From Talpa occidentalis (taxonomy: Eukaryota; Chordata; Mammalia; Eulipotyphla; Talpidae): a DNA stretch of 64,000 bases. Shown here piece by piece: positions 35,901-49,000 of this stretch. Numbering within the stretch: the first letter of the stretch is position 1; each line of letters starts with the position of its first letter. Both the position numbers and the translations under genes were made by a program. The notes beneath the pieces are model-generated. The model did not search any database, was not told the origin of the DNA, and saw only the letters and a program-made list of their open reading frames with translations. Where the stretch lies: the NCBI RefSeq assembly GCF_014898055.3, contig NW_023601212.1, positions 46,054,329 to 46,118,328 on the forward strand, written 5' to 3'.

Positions 35901-38900
35901 TCACCAGGAAAAGCATAGTGGACTTCCGCCAAGCGTGATAGTATCTCGTCAGCTCCTTCATGGGTGACATCTCAGTCACGCAGTGTTACTATCATCTGCA
36001 GTAAAGTAAGGTTATCTTCCTTAATGCGAAAACCAAATTTGATCATCCTGTGGATTCTGTTAGCATGTGCCTGGGGGTCTTCTAGCCTGAAGTCTTAAGA
36101 TAGGAGTTTAGTTCCATAGGACAACTTTCTTTTTAGAGCAAATTTTTATTTTGAAATAGAGATTCACAGGAAGTTGAAAATCAAACACAAAAAGCCCAAA
36201 CCCAGTAGAAAGAAGTTCTGTGTAATCTTAATCCAGTTTTCTACAAAAGGTAACCGTTTTATAAAACTGAAACACAATATTACAGCCAAGAAGTGGACAT
36301 TGTTACAATACAGCAAAAACACAGCACAGTCCAATAGGGATGTTCCAGAACCTGCAGATTCCTCCCCTTAATCCTGTATAGACCCTCCCCCATCCCAGTC
36401 CCTGAGAACTGCAAATCCACCTCTGACTCTATAATTTTATTTCAACTTTTTTTTTTTTTTAAGATTTATTTATACAAGCACTGGGTACAGTCAGAGGCAC
36501 AGGAGGGTGAGAGAATTCACCAGAGCCAGAGCGAAGAGTAGAAAAGGCAGATTGATGAAGTACACTGCTGAGGGGAGCTGCGGGCGGCAGGAGAGGTCTG
36601 CGCGCCATGTGGGACCCTCGCCCGGCAGCTGGGGATCAAACCGGCGCTGCAGAGACTGCGGGCAGCTTCGCAACCCAGCGCTCAACCGCTGCGCCTCAAC
36701 ATTATTTCAAAGAAAATCCACATCCTCTCCCCTCCCCCCAATCAGGTTGGACTCACACCCATGTCACAGAGGAGGAAACAGAGAATGAGAGGCATGCAGG
36801 GATTTGCCCAAGGTCACACTGCCTGCAGGTGGTCTTGGATTGCGTCATCCCAGCTAGTTGCATTGTCTCTGATCTCCATGCCTGAGGTGAGTGTAGGGTC
36901 ACTCCTAGGAACTTTTGAGTGGCTCTTGTCTTTGACTATGAGTCAGTCCTGTCTCCAAGGGCCTGGCTCACTCAGTTGCAGAGAGCCAGGAGCCTCTGCT
37001 GAGCCCAGAGAGGCTTCGAAAATAACTCCTTAGGTTTGATTGCTATTTCAAAACAATGGCCTCCAAGGAGAAGTCAGTGTGGGCTCTGGCTCTGGAAAAT
37101 ATACGGGTCCTTAGGGCAACTGCGTCATGGTCTGGGACAGGGTAGGAGAACCATAACCGGAGGACTAAATCCAGCCCTCCTTTGCTTTTATAATTAAAGT
37201 TTTATTGGAATACAGACAAGAGCGTTAGTCTGCCTATTGTCTGTGGATGCTTTTCTGTTACGGGGCGATCGAGTAATTGCAAATGAGATTATTTGAGCTT
37301 CGAAACCTAAAATATTTATTATGTGGACCTTTACAGAAAAATGTGCTGACCCATTTCTCAGCCAGTATGTTCATTAAAAATTCCCTGTGTGGCCTCCATT
37401 CCTCTTACTGCAGTCTCAAATGTCCTGACAGCCCTTCTTCTCTTACTGGGATACACCTGTTCATTCACTTGGTAACCTTTCTTTCCATTCATGTGTCTCT
37501 TTATTCATTAAGACTAGAATGGCCATCCCATGAGGGCGACGGGGGGGCCTCTGTGCATTTTCTCACCTCTGGATCCCAGTGTGGAGGGTCCAGGGTGGTA
37601 TGCGTGAGTTTAGGAAAGGGTTCTCAAATGAATGTGTGAGGGAGAAACCCAAAATTGATAGCACTGGTTTCTTAAATAGAGGTGACATTCACATGGCATA
37701 AAATTCACGACTTTAAAGTGTATAATTAAGAGGCATTTAAGACATTCACAATGTTGTGCATTGCTGTTGTAGAAATAAATTCTAGCCTTTTACCTAGGTG
37801 GAGGAAGAGCAAGCAGTACTTCAGGAATGGTGAGGTCAGGAGAAGCTTTATTACTCATGCATGAGGTCCCAGACCTGGGTAGCCCGGTAAGGTCTGAGCA
37901 CCCGTTTAAAGATCAAGGGTTCCTTTTATACACAACTGTGTCCATATTTGTTACATTGATAGCATCGTTTTTCAGCAGACACAACCATTTGTGGCAAAGT
38001 CCCCAAACAAGGAGGGCAAGGCAAGGGGGGAAAGATGCAGGCATTCGGGGATGACCTTGGAGAGATAGACCAGCTGGTTGGCTGCCCGACCTTGTAGATA
38101 AGAGTGCTGAGGCCCTGGCCATGATTCTTGAAAGGCAAAGAGCTGTAAGTATGCAAACTTGTTGATTATGCCTTCATCAGAGTGTTCATTGCACCTGGGC
38201 TGGAAGTTCTGCTGGAATCTTTATTATATTCATTTGCTCAATAATATATTATCACTTCATTGTGACATTGCCATCTGTACCTGATTCGAGAACTTTCCAT
38301 CCCCCTAAAAAAGACCCCATCCCCACGAGCAGTTATTCCCCATTCCCTCCCCCAACCCTGAGAACCATTAATCCACTTTCTGTCACTAAGGATTCACCTG
38401 TTCTGAACATTTCATATCAACGGATCACACACCATGTGGCCCTTTGTGTATGATCCCCACTCAGCATCATGTTTTAGAGATTCATCCATGTTGTAGTATG
38501 TTTCAGGGCTTAGTTCCTTTTCATGACTGAGTGATTCTCCCCTGTGTGTGGATGATTGTGTTTGTCTTTGAACTGTTGATGGACGGTTGGGCTTTTTCCA
38601 CCTTTTTCCCCCACCAATGTTGTTATGAACACGTGTGCAGAGTTATCTATTTCAGTCTCTATTGTCAGTTCTCTTGGACCCATACCTAGGAGTGGGATTG
38701 GCATTTTATTTTAAAGATTTATTTATTTATGCATACAAGAACTGGGATATAGGCCAGAAGTGTGGGGGGTGAGAGGATTCACCAGAGACAGAGTGGGGAA
38801 CAGAACAGGCAGACTGACTGAAACAAACTGCTAAGGGGAGCAGCGGGCAAGACAGGAGAGGTCTTCTGTGCCATGTGGGTTGCTCCCTGGCCAGCTGGGG

Positions 38901-41900
38901 ATTGAATTTGCACTGCAGTGGCCACCAACAGCTTGACAGTGCTGTCTTTAATCCCTGCGCCACCAGGGAGGCTCCGGGATTGGCATGTTCTATAATAACT
39001 CTATGTTCAATGTTTTGAGTTTGATGGTATTGTTTTACAATACCATCTTCACACACAATCTCTGTGTTGCCTATACCAAGGTTTCTTTGATTATAATGGC
39101 TAAAGCAGTGCTACTCTTGGTGCACTGACAGCCTCAGCATCTCCTGGGAGCTTTTGGAAATACAAACCTGTGAGCCCCAGGTCTGCTGAATCAGAACTTC
39201 TAGAAGTGGGGCCGACGAGCCATGTGGGTTTTCTTGAATCTACCTGGTAACTCTGGCGAGCTACGTGCTTTGGCCAAATCGAGCCCACCACTTGTTTTTA
39301 TAAATAAGGTTTTATTGGTACACACAAGAGCATTAGTTTGCATGTTATCTGTGGTTATGCCAGGTGACACATGGTCAAGCTTGAAACCCATCACCCCTGC
39401 CCCCCACAAGGTAACTCCTGAGCCTCCTTCTGCTGGCTTGGTGACATAAAAGTGACCCCACTCTCTTCCCATCTCTTCTGTTTTTTCAGTCATTGAGTGG
39501 GAAATAGAGCAGGGCCTGCTGAATTCAGTGGACGGGGACCAGGGAGTCACTGTCTTCCTGAGAGAGATTCAAGATCTCAACAAACACATTCTGGATGACT
39601 GTGCCCTCAAGATGGTGGACCGGCTGGCAGATGGTTGCCTGGACACGGATGCCCAGAACCTTCTCAGTGGCCTCAAGGGGCGCATTGCTGATACACAGCC
39701 TGGAGTCCTCAAGGCCCACCACTTGCATTGGAGCAGAGACCTGGTGAACCCTAAAAACAAGGCTCATGCCCGCTACCTAAAGGAACTGGGTGAGCAGTTT
39801 GTGGCCAGGACTAACCACCAGGTCCTGGAGCGTCTGCGGGAGCAGGAGGGGAGCAAGCAGGAGTTGGCCTGGCTGTACCAGGAGATCCACCACCATCTAG
39901 GGCTGAGTACCGAAGCCACTCGGACCTTCTGCGGTCGCCAGGACCTCCTGGCTCAGCTTGGGCAGTGGTTGCGGCAGAACAACAACGACCACCACACACC
40001 CCTGGTACTCTGGGGACCCCCGGGCATTGGAAAGACAGCTCTGATGTGCAAACTGGCTGAGCAAATGCCAGGGCTGCTTGGCCGCAAGACAGTGACTGTC
40101 CTTCGACTTCTGGGGACGTCACAGATGAGCTCAGACGCCCGCAGCCTGCTGCAGAGCATCTGCTTCCAGGTGTGCCTGGCCTACGGGCTGCCCTTGCCTC
40201 CTGCCCAGGTCCTGGAGGCCCATGCTAGGGTGGTCCAGTTCTTTCATACTCTCCTCTACACAATCTCCTGCCGAAACTTTGAGTCTCTGGTGATCTTGCT
40301 GGATTCTGTGGATGATGTGGACTCTGTGCACCGGGCACGGAGGATCCCCTGGCTGCCTCCCAGGTGCCCCCCTCGGGTCCACCTCATCCTCTCAGCCTGC
40401 TCAGGACAGCAGCCAGGGGTTCTAGACATTATGCGGCACACTTTCACTGACCCAGGGGTCTACTGGGAGGTGAAACCTCTCTCTGGAAACCAAGGGCAAC
40501 AGATGATCCAGCTCCTGCTCTCAGCCTCAAGGCGGACCCTGAGCCAGGTGCAGAGGGACCTACTGTGGGCCAGCCTCCCAGAGTGTGGGCACCCAGGGCG
40601 GCTGAGACTGGCATTCGAGGAGGCTCGGAAATGGGCTTCCTTTACTGTGCCTGCCCCCCTGGCCTCTACTGCTAAGGAGGCCATACACCAGCTGTGCACC
40701 CGCCTGGAGCAGACGCATGGGCGGCTCCTGGTGGCCGGAGTGCTGGGCTATATCGTGTCTTCCCGGTAAGCCTGTTGTTCTTGCTCTTGTTGAACCTGAG
40801 GTAGACCACACACAATTATCTCCCAGGCAGTTTTCCAAGGAAATCACAAGCTGAGTGCCTTAGAACCAGGGAAATACATTCTCTAACAGTTTGGAAGTCA
40901 AAGACTGAAATCCTGGTGTTGGCAAGGCCAAGGCCCCCATGATTGCACTAGGGGAGGATCTGTTCTAGGTCTTTCTCTTAGTTTCTGGGGTTGCTGCATG
41001 CAACCCTTGGTGTTCTTGGCTTACAGACATATTACTCCAATCTGTGCTTCACTCATCTCATGGGATCTCCTTGTGTGTCTCTCTGAATTTCCCTCTTCTG
41101 TAAGGAAACCACACACTGGGTTAGGGCCTACTCTAGAGTGGTTTCATCTAAACTTGGCTACTTTCCTGAAGGCTGTTTTGCATAAGGTTATGTTCGCAGA
41201 TTCCAGATGGGCATAAATGGTTGGGGGGAGCATTATTCAGCCCAGTATAATTCACATATCATAAAATTTACTCTTTTAAATTGCACATTTCAGGGGGATT
41301 TAGTGTATCCACAACGTTGTGCCACTATCCTGCTCCAGAACTTTCCATTATCCCAAAAGGAGACCTAGTCCCCGTTAACCTTCACCCTCATCCTCTTCCC
41401 CAGCCCCTGACAACCTGACCAATATGATTTCTGTCTCTGTGGATTTGTCTATGGTATGTCTTTTGTAACATTTTTACTATGAAATATTTGCAAATGTAGG
41501 TTAGTGGGAAAACTCCCAGAGTGTGAAAATACTGCAAAAATTCCCATACACCAGAATTTTTCAGTCTTGGAACTGCTGGTAGCTAGGCCAGATCAGTTTT
41601 TGCAGTGTGTGTGTGTAGAAAGAGAGAGGGAGAATAGGTAGATAGATAGGTAGGCTGGAGAGATAGATAGCAGGCAGGGTCTCTCCCGCTCATGCTAGGC
41701 TAGGTTTCTTATCCTCAGCCTACTAACATTTGGTGCTCCAGCATCCTCTGTGATGAGGACCATCTTGGACACTGTCGGGTGTTGAGCAGCATGCCTGGCC
41801 TCCACCTACTAGGTGCCAGGAGTACCCCCAGCTACACTAACCGAATGTTTCAGGACATTGCCAAGTGTCCCCTGAAGACAGAGTAGGTTTTAGTTGAGAA

Positions 41901-44900
41901 CTGCCACACACCCTACCCCAGATTACCCATTCGCCACATTAACTTTCTCTCTGTCTTCCTCTCTTATCTCTCCATCATATCTCTTCTTCCTTCCTCCTAT
42001 CTATCTATCTATCTATCTTTCTATCTATCTCTGTCTCTATATTTATCACATACACACACACACACACACACACACATATTTCCCTGAACCACTTGAAAAT
42101 TCATTATAGGCATTTCTCTATTTACCTTTAAATATTTTATACATTTCCTAAGAACAAGGACAGTCAGAACCCCATGTTACCATAGGACAAATATAAAACT
42201 CAAGAAATGCATCATAGATTCAATAATACTTTTAATATACAGTTTATAGTCAAAACTTGCCAGTTATCTCAAAAATGTCCTTATAGGCCCTGCCTCAGCT
42301 CACCCCCCCCCCAAGCCAGGATAAATTCCTGGATTGTGTTAGTTGTCAAGTCTCTTTGGTTTCCTTTAATCTGGCGCGTTCACCATCTTTGTCATCTCAA
42401 AGAGTACAAACCAATTGTTTTGTAGGTCAATGCTCCTGAACCATTGACAGGTCTAAGGATTTCAGGTGTGTTTGAATAAAGGATCTGGTTTGGCAGGTCA
42501 TGATGTGGCTGGGACCCTGTGTTTCTTCCTGGGGATGCTGCTGCAGCTGGTGCAGGGCCACACCTTGGGGAGGGGGAAGTTGTGATATCCCTCCATCTGG
42601 GTTGGTCTGCTGTTCCCCTGCGATTACAGTCAGATCAAAGCTGACTGATGCTCCCCTGGCTGGGCATAGATGTGTATTTGTTTTTCACCATGTATTTGCA
42701 ATGTTCCCTTTGTAACTAATAAGCAGTGTGTGTGAGATCCCAGAAAAAAAATCTTTTTAAAGCAAATTCCTCTGAAGAATTGACTACAAGCATGCACATA
42801 TGCTTAATTTCAGGCATTTAGCATGGGTTTCAGCAACAAGCAAATGGGAAAATCCAATTTCACTGTGTTTATAGAGCCAAAGAAAGGAAGGCTTCAATGC
42901 GGTTGCCCAGCCCAGAGAAGAGACCTGCAAACTCCCATAAACCTGGGTCTTGAGGGTGAGGAGCAATCGCCCAGTGTGGACAGTGAGTGAAAAATAATGA
43001 GCTAGAGAGAGGAGATTGTTCACCACATGCACCCAGCCACAGAGCTCTCCTCCCTCAGGGGTTGGCATGGAGGCCAATTAGCAGATACCCCAAGCAACAA
43101 AGCTTTGTTTTAATGCACAGTCTCAGAAAATACTCAAGTCCATCAGCAGAAGTAGGATAACACAGTGTTGCCTCTTCTCACTTTGGGGGCAATTTTTCTT
43201 TGGGAACTTTGCCTTGTGTCCCCAGTAAGTTAAGATGGCAGTGAGGGGGGGTTTTCTTTCATTTGACAGGGACAGAAAGCCACTTAGTCTAGAGGATAAG
43301 ATATAAGGGCTTTATGCCAAGGAATGGGAGGAGCTCGGGGACTGCAGGGCCACCACAGCAACTGCAGAGAAGTGTACACCAGCTTTTATGTCATACCCCA
43401 GAGTTTGTAACTGGTGCCCCCAGAGTGGCATCCTGGCCTGGACTGCACAAAAGAACAAAGACAGAGGGGGAATGTTCCAGAATAAAGGGGGGGGCTGTCA
43501 GGTCATGCTGATAATTGCTGCGTGGAAGAAGCAAAGTTGTCATGGAAACAAGAAAGTCACAGGAATCAGAGCTGTTTCCTACCCCTCTCCCTCTGGGTTC
43601 TCTCTCCACACTGACTTCTGTTCTAGACTCTTCTTTTCCCCTCCCCAGAACTTTAGCTTGCCACAAGCTGCCATTAACCTCCAGAGCTCCCACTTGGGGG
43701 CTTGGTGCCATCTGATTGGCTTGTTCTTAAGTATTGATTCCAAAATCCTAGGAGACAGAAATCAATCTCCTTGATCCCAAGTTAGATCTGATTTAAAGCA
43801 GGGAGGGGGAAGCTCATGGGATGTGGGAGCATCACTCCCAGGGACTGGCAGGGAGTCAGTTTAGAAGTGACTGTAGAGGAGATGACTTGGGTAACTCCAG
43901 GTCCTTAAAAATATGTTTACATATGGAGTCCATGTGGTAAGATGGTTGACCCTGGTTCTCAAACAGATTTCAGTTCCTTCTAGGCCAATGGCCCCTCTCC
44001 TGGGGCAGTTCTGCCCCCAGGGGACATTTAAGGATGTCTGGGGACATTTTTGGTTGTCACTCAGGGTGAGGGTGCCACTGACATCTGGTGGGTGGAACCC
44101 AGGTATGCTGCCCAATACCCTGCCACAGAAGATGAGCCTCTACCCTCCCACAGAGGATGAGGGAGCACTAAATGTCCACAGTGCTGGTGGTGAGAATTCC
44201 TATCTTAGCATGAGAATATATGTCTGTCTGTCTTTCACTCATTTATCTACCAATCAGCTATATCTATTATTTATTTATCTATTATTTATCAATCATCTGT
44301 CATTTATCCATCAATCATGTCATCTGTTATATCACCATCACCATCATTATCCTTTGTATCTAACTCTATCTATCCACCCATAAATAATCTAATGTCTATC
44401 TCTTGATCTACCTATCATGCTACTAGATGAAGGCCAGAGAGGCTGTTAAATATCCTACAGCAAAGAAGGATCCAACCCCAAGTGTCAACAGTGGGAGGCA
44501 CACATTGTGTCACTAAAGTCCCCCGCACAGAAGGCCTAACAGGGAGAACACACCTGCGTGGCTAGGGGTCAGACCTCAGCCGGGCAGATGAGGAAACTGA
44601 GGCAAAGACAAGGTCCATCACTAGGTGATGTTCCTCAGCCAGGCTTAAACATAGAACTGTGTGTTCACATGTACAACACAGCTCGTTCTGCAATACAGCT
44701 AAAGGGGGCCCCATGTGGGGGCAAGTGAGGCATCCATGCTGGAGTCCACACTGTCAAGGGGATGTCTCTGGGGAGGGAGCTTGGGTCTAGGCTGAGTGGG
44801 TCTTCTGTGGCCACAGGCAGGCCTCCCAGTCGTCTCCTTCTCTGTCTAATAGAACATTGACCACGAGGCCAAGGCTCTACATTTTCTTATCCAATATGGC

Positions 44901-46015
44901 AACTCCATGTGGCTAATGAACACTTGATAGGAAGATCATGAAACCAGAAACTGAATTTTAAATTTTATTAATTGATAATGGTTTAACTTTAAATTCTCAC
45001 ATGTGCATGATGGCTCCTGCATCGGACATCTCAGCTCTAGACTTGATAAGGCACAAGTCTTCAAGACTCCCTCTCCTTCTGGCCATTCAAGGACATGTAC
45101 ACCCAAACCTCAGTGTCCCCTCCTGACAATTGAGGGGAAATGATCTGCTTTGTCTTGCCCCAGCTGAGTTTGGAGACTCAGTTGAAAGCATGGATAGTAG
45201 ACATGGGTAGGGATAGGGAGGTGGAAACTAGTCCTAAGATTGGAGGGAGAAGGGTTCAGCAGAACAGGAAAATGATACTGACTAGGAATTGTTCACAGAT
45301 CTTTACTTGTTTTTATGTGACTTTGGGCCTCTTGAGCCCCTGTGGAGGGTTACTGCTGTTGAAGCTTTCATGATCCAGGGCGAGCCCTGCCTCTAGAGAG
45401 GGGCTTCAGTGTTCGGTGTAAGTACTATGACATTGTATGATCCCATTTATAGGAAATGTTCCAACAACTGTTCAGAAGAGACAAATCCTCAAAAAACAGC
45501 AAAGAGATTGAACTTAGCATGATTCAATTTATCATTTTCCACTTTATGATGTTTGAAAGTGATACGCATTCAATAGGAACTGTATGTTTGATCTTTTTCA
45601 AAGTTAACAATGTGTGGAATAACCCTCTCTCGTGAGGCTGACAGTGGCAGTGAGCCCCAGATCATGAGAGAAACAGCCAAGATGCTACAGAGTATAGTGT
45701 TCAATCATAAAGTGAGCTATTCCACACTTTAGTATAAAGCTATTCCACACTTTAGTATAAAGCAGTCTTTGTACAGATGACTTTGCCCAGCCCAAGATTA
45801 ATGTCAGTGTTCTGAGCACCTTTCAAGTCACCTAGGCTAAGCTATGAGGTTCAATAATGAGGTAAATGTTTATTCCATTTAATATGTTTTAAGCTTACAA
45901 TGAGTTTATGGGGAGGGGGAGGGATAACCCCATCATAAATCGAGGAAGGTCTATTTATCTGTGAATAATGTGTCAAGTGTTTCATCAAAATGAAGACTTT
46001 GATCAACATCAGAGA

Positions 46016-46069
<54 letters not shown>

Positions 46070-49000
46070 CATGTTTGTACTTCACCCAGTGCAAACAGAA
46101 GCCAGCCTTTCTCTCCCCTGGCTCTGAAATGATCTCTGATTATTCCCCATCCCTGATGAAATTTGCAGGCAAATCCTGCAGTTTTCTCAGTCTGATGTTT
46201 ACAGGTATTATAGTCCATTCCAGTTCCACATGGAAACTTCCATCTCTCTGCTTCTTCAAAACCTCTCCCTTTCTTTAACTCAGCCTTCTCTCAGACATGT
46301 GGTGGACCTTGGTGGGCCCAGTGATTTCTGCCTTATTTTCAGAATTTACTGCCTCTCGTCCTCTAGACTGCCTGACTCACCTGACGTTGGGGAGGGACTT
46401 GCTCCCAGTTCTGTAGGTGTGTGTGCAGAAGGAAATATCAGGAAAGGTCTCCCTGGGTGACTACTGCTACAACAGGTGATGGTGTCTGCTGGCCACCACA
46501 CAAGCACTGATCCTCAGTGTAAAGCCTTTGGTGATGTGATACGTCCCACCCTCCCTTGGCTTCTATGTCCTCCACATGCAGGAGACTTGGTGTTTCCCAG
46601 TGCCCTGTCCCTCCTCCCACAGGCACGGGCTCTCGGAGGCTGAGCTGAAGGACGTCCTGTCTTTGGACGATGAGATCCTGCAGGCAGTGTACCAGGACTG
46701 GACCCCGCCCAGCAAGGAGCTGCTGCGGTTTCCACCCCTGCTGTGGGTGCGGCTTCGTCGAGACCTGGGAAACTGCCTGACTAGGCGACCTGTGGACGGC
46801 TTCATACTCCTGGCCATCGCCCAAAGGTAGATCCATCATGCGGTGACAGTCTGGGTCGCCAAGGGCCAAGACTCACTGACCAGGTGCCTCCTCCTTGTTT
46901 CTGATCTTTCTGTCCCGATTCCTAGGGAACTGAATCCACTGAGCGTAGCATGCAGGGGTCTCTGCACCACTGGCTTGAACGCAACTAACTTGCTTTTTAA
47001 ATTGAGGAAAAGATCACATAACACAAAGTTCGCCCATTTTAAAGTGTGCAATTCAGTGGCATTTAGCATATTCACAATGTTGTACAACCATCATCTCTAT
47101 CTAGTTCCAGAATATTCCATCACCCAAAAGGAGACTCTGTACCATGAACAGACTCTCCACATCCCCCACCCACAGCCCCTGACAAGTAAATTTAAGGAAA
47201 AAAAGGTAGTCTTATTTATAGATAGATGTTAAGTGACACATTAATACAGGTTGTCAGGAGACCCAGCAAACATCCCAAAGGTGATTTGGGATGGACTGCA
47301 TGTGGGAATACCTAATGGAAGACCAGTTCCTTAGGCCCTTCAGCATGTTTCCCCTCTCTGTAGACAGTTGGCTGAGGTGGTCCAAGAACGCTACCTGTCA
47401 GGGCCAGCAAGAGCCAAGAGACATGGAATCTTGGCTGACTTCTTCTCTGGAGCCTGGAGCCAGGGCACTAAGAAACTCATCACGCTGCCACTTGTTGGGA
47501 AACCCCTGAACCTGGACCGAAAGGTGAGATGTTTGGAACCCTTGCAGCCTCCACTGCACCATGTGGCCAGGTTAACTATGTGGCATAGGCCTTCCACCTC
47601 CATCCCTTCCTCATTTCCACCCAAACAACCTCCTAATTTTCTTCCTTTCCTGCAAATGGTGAGATGTTGCTCAGCGCCTGAGTGTAATTTGGGGGTGGGA
47701 ATACATGAAGAATATGTGACCTTCCAACCTTCCAAGGCAGGGCAGAATCACAATATTCAAGACACATATAAAAACTGCTCTGAAATGGCCTCTCAGACTT
47801 TTTAATTCATTATACTTTGATTCCTCTGGAGGCACACCTATTTCCTTTCCATTTGGAGGAGGATATTTGACATTTTTCTCTGCAATTTTCCTGGCATGAT
47901 CCAACTTTCTGTCATCAATTCCTCAAATATGTCTTATTTTATTTCCTATTTAGGAGAGTAGTATGTGATTGTTGAAGAACACACAGAGAAAATCAAAGAG
48001 CAAAATAAACCTCCCCACAGCCCCCACTTAGGATGACCCACTCCCACTCTCCCAGGGCCATTATTCACACATTTCATTCCAGTTTTCCTTCTGTGCCTGG
48101 GAGCTCTAAGATTTGGCATCCTTAGCTTGCACACTATTCCCTCATTTTTGCCTCTCAAACTCCTCAAGGCTCAACTCAAATGTCTCTTCCTTCAGGAAGT
48201 CTTCCAAGATTTTCCTCCTTCTTGATTAATTTTTTTTCTTCAAGCTTCCTTCACTCTGAGGTAGAACTCATGGTTTCTTAAAAAAAAAAAAACCAACTTC
48301 ATTTTGAAATCATTTTTATATTTACAGCATAGATGAAATTAACCACAGAGTCCCCATGGACGCTCCCTTCATTTTCTCTTAATGCAATGTTCTCCCATAA
48401 CCATATGGATGAATTAGGAAATGATGAATTAGGAAATACACTCTAAATCTTTGGTTGTAGTTCACCTTTTCTTTGTTATTCCTGTTGGACATAGGAGGAA
48501 GGACAAGGTCTGATTCTTCCTCATGCAGCCCTTTCTCTTCTCTGGTGAAGGCCAGACCCACTGCCCTGTGCTTAGAATCGCTACAGACTCAGTCTGTCCC
48601 CCTTCCTCATCCCCAGCCTCAGGACTTTCTGCTCCAGTCCATCCTCCCAAAGCACAGCTTCGGGATTACACTATGTAATCTAATCATGCTTCTTTTCTAA
48701 CACCTTCTATAGGTCCCCGGCACTCTCTACCTCAAATCCAAACTCCTGATGATATTCAATGCCTGCTGAATCTGCTGCCTACAATCTCTCTAGTCCCATT
48801 CCCTACCATGATCCTCTAGGCTGCTTTATAATTCATCCTTGAAACAATCTGCTTCTGTTCTATCCATCTTCTGACCTTTGTACATGCTTTCCCCTTGCCC
48901 AGGAATGTTATTGTTCTCCAAAAATAGTCTGTTCTCCAGACAGACTCCTTATTTTTTGAGGCCCACCTGCACTGCCCCTTTGCTTCCTTGAGCTCCCTCT

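Larger units (their letters stand above)
37665..39060 (-). mobile_element. Old L1 3' fragment, antisense, interrupted by LTR and SINE
   Basis: 'cataaaattcacgactttaa' onward, then after the LTR 'gaactttccatccccctaaa', then 'ctgaacatttcatatcaacg' are standard antisense L1 phrases. The LTR at 37765 and SINE at 38705 lie inside. Confidence 0.72.

Noticed and set aside
46018..46218. Frame with long alternating V/C run
   Set aside because: It is the translation of a CA microsatellite.
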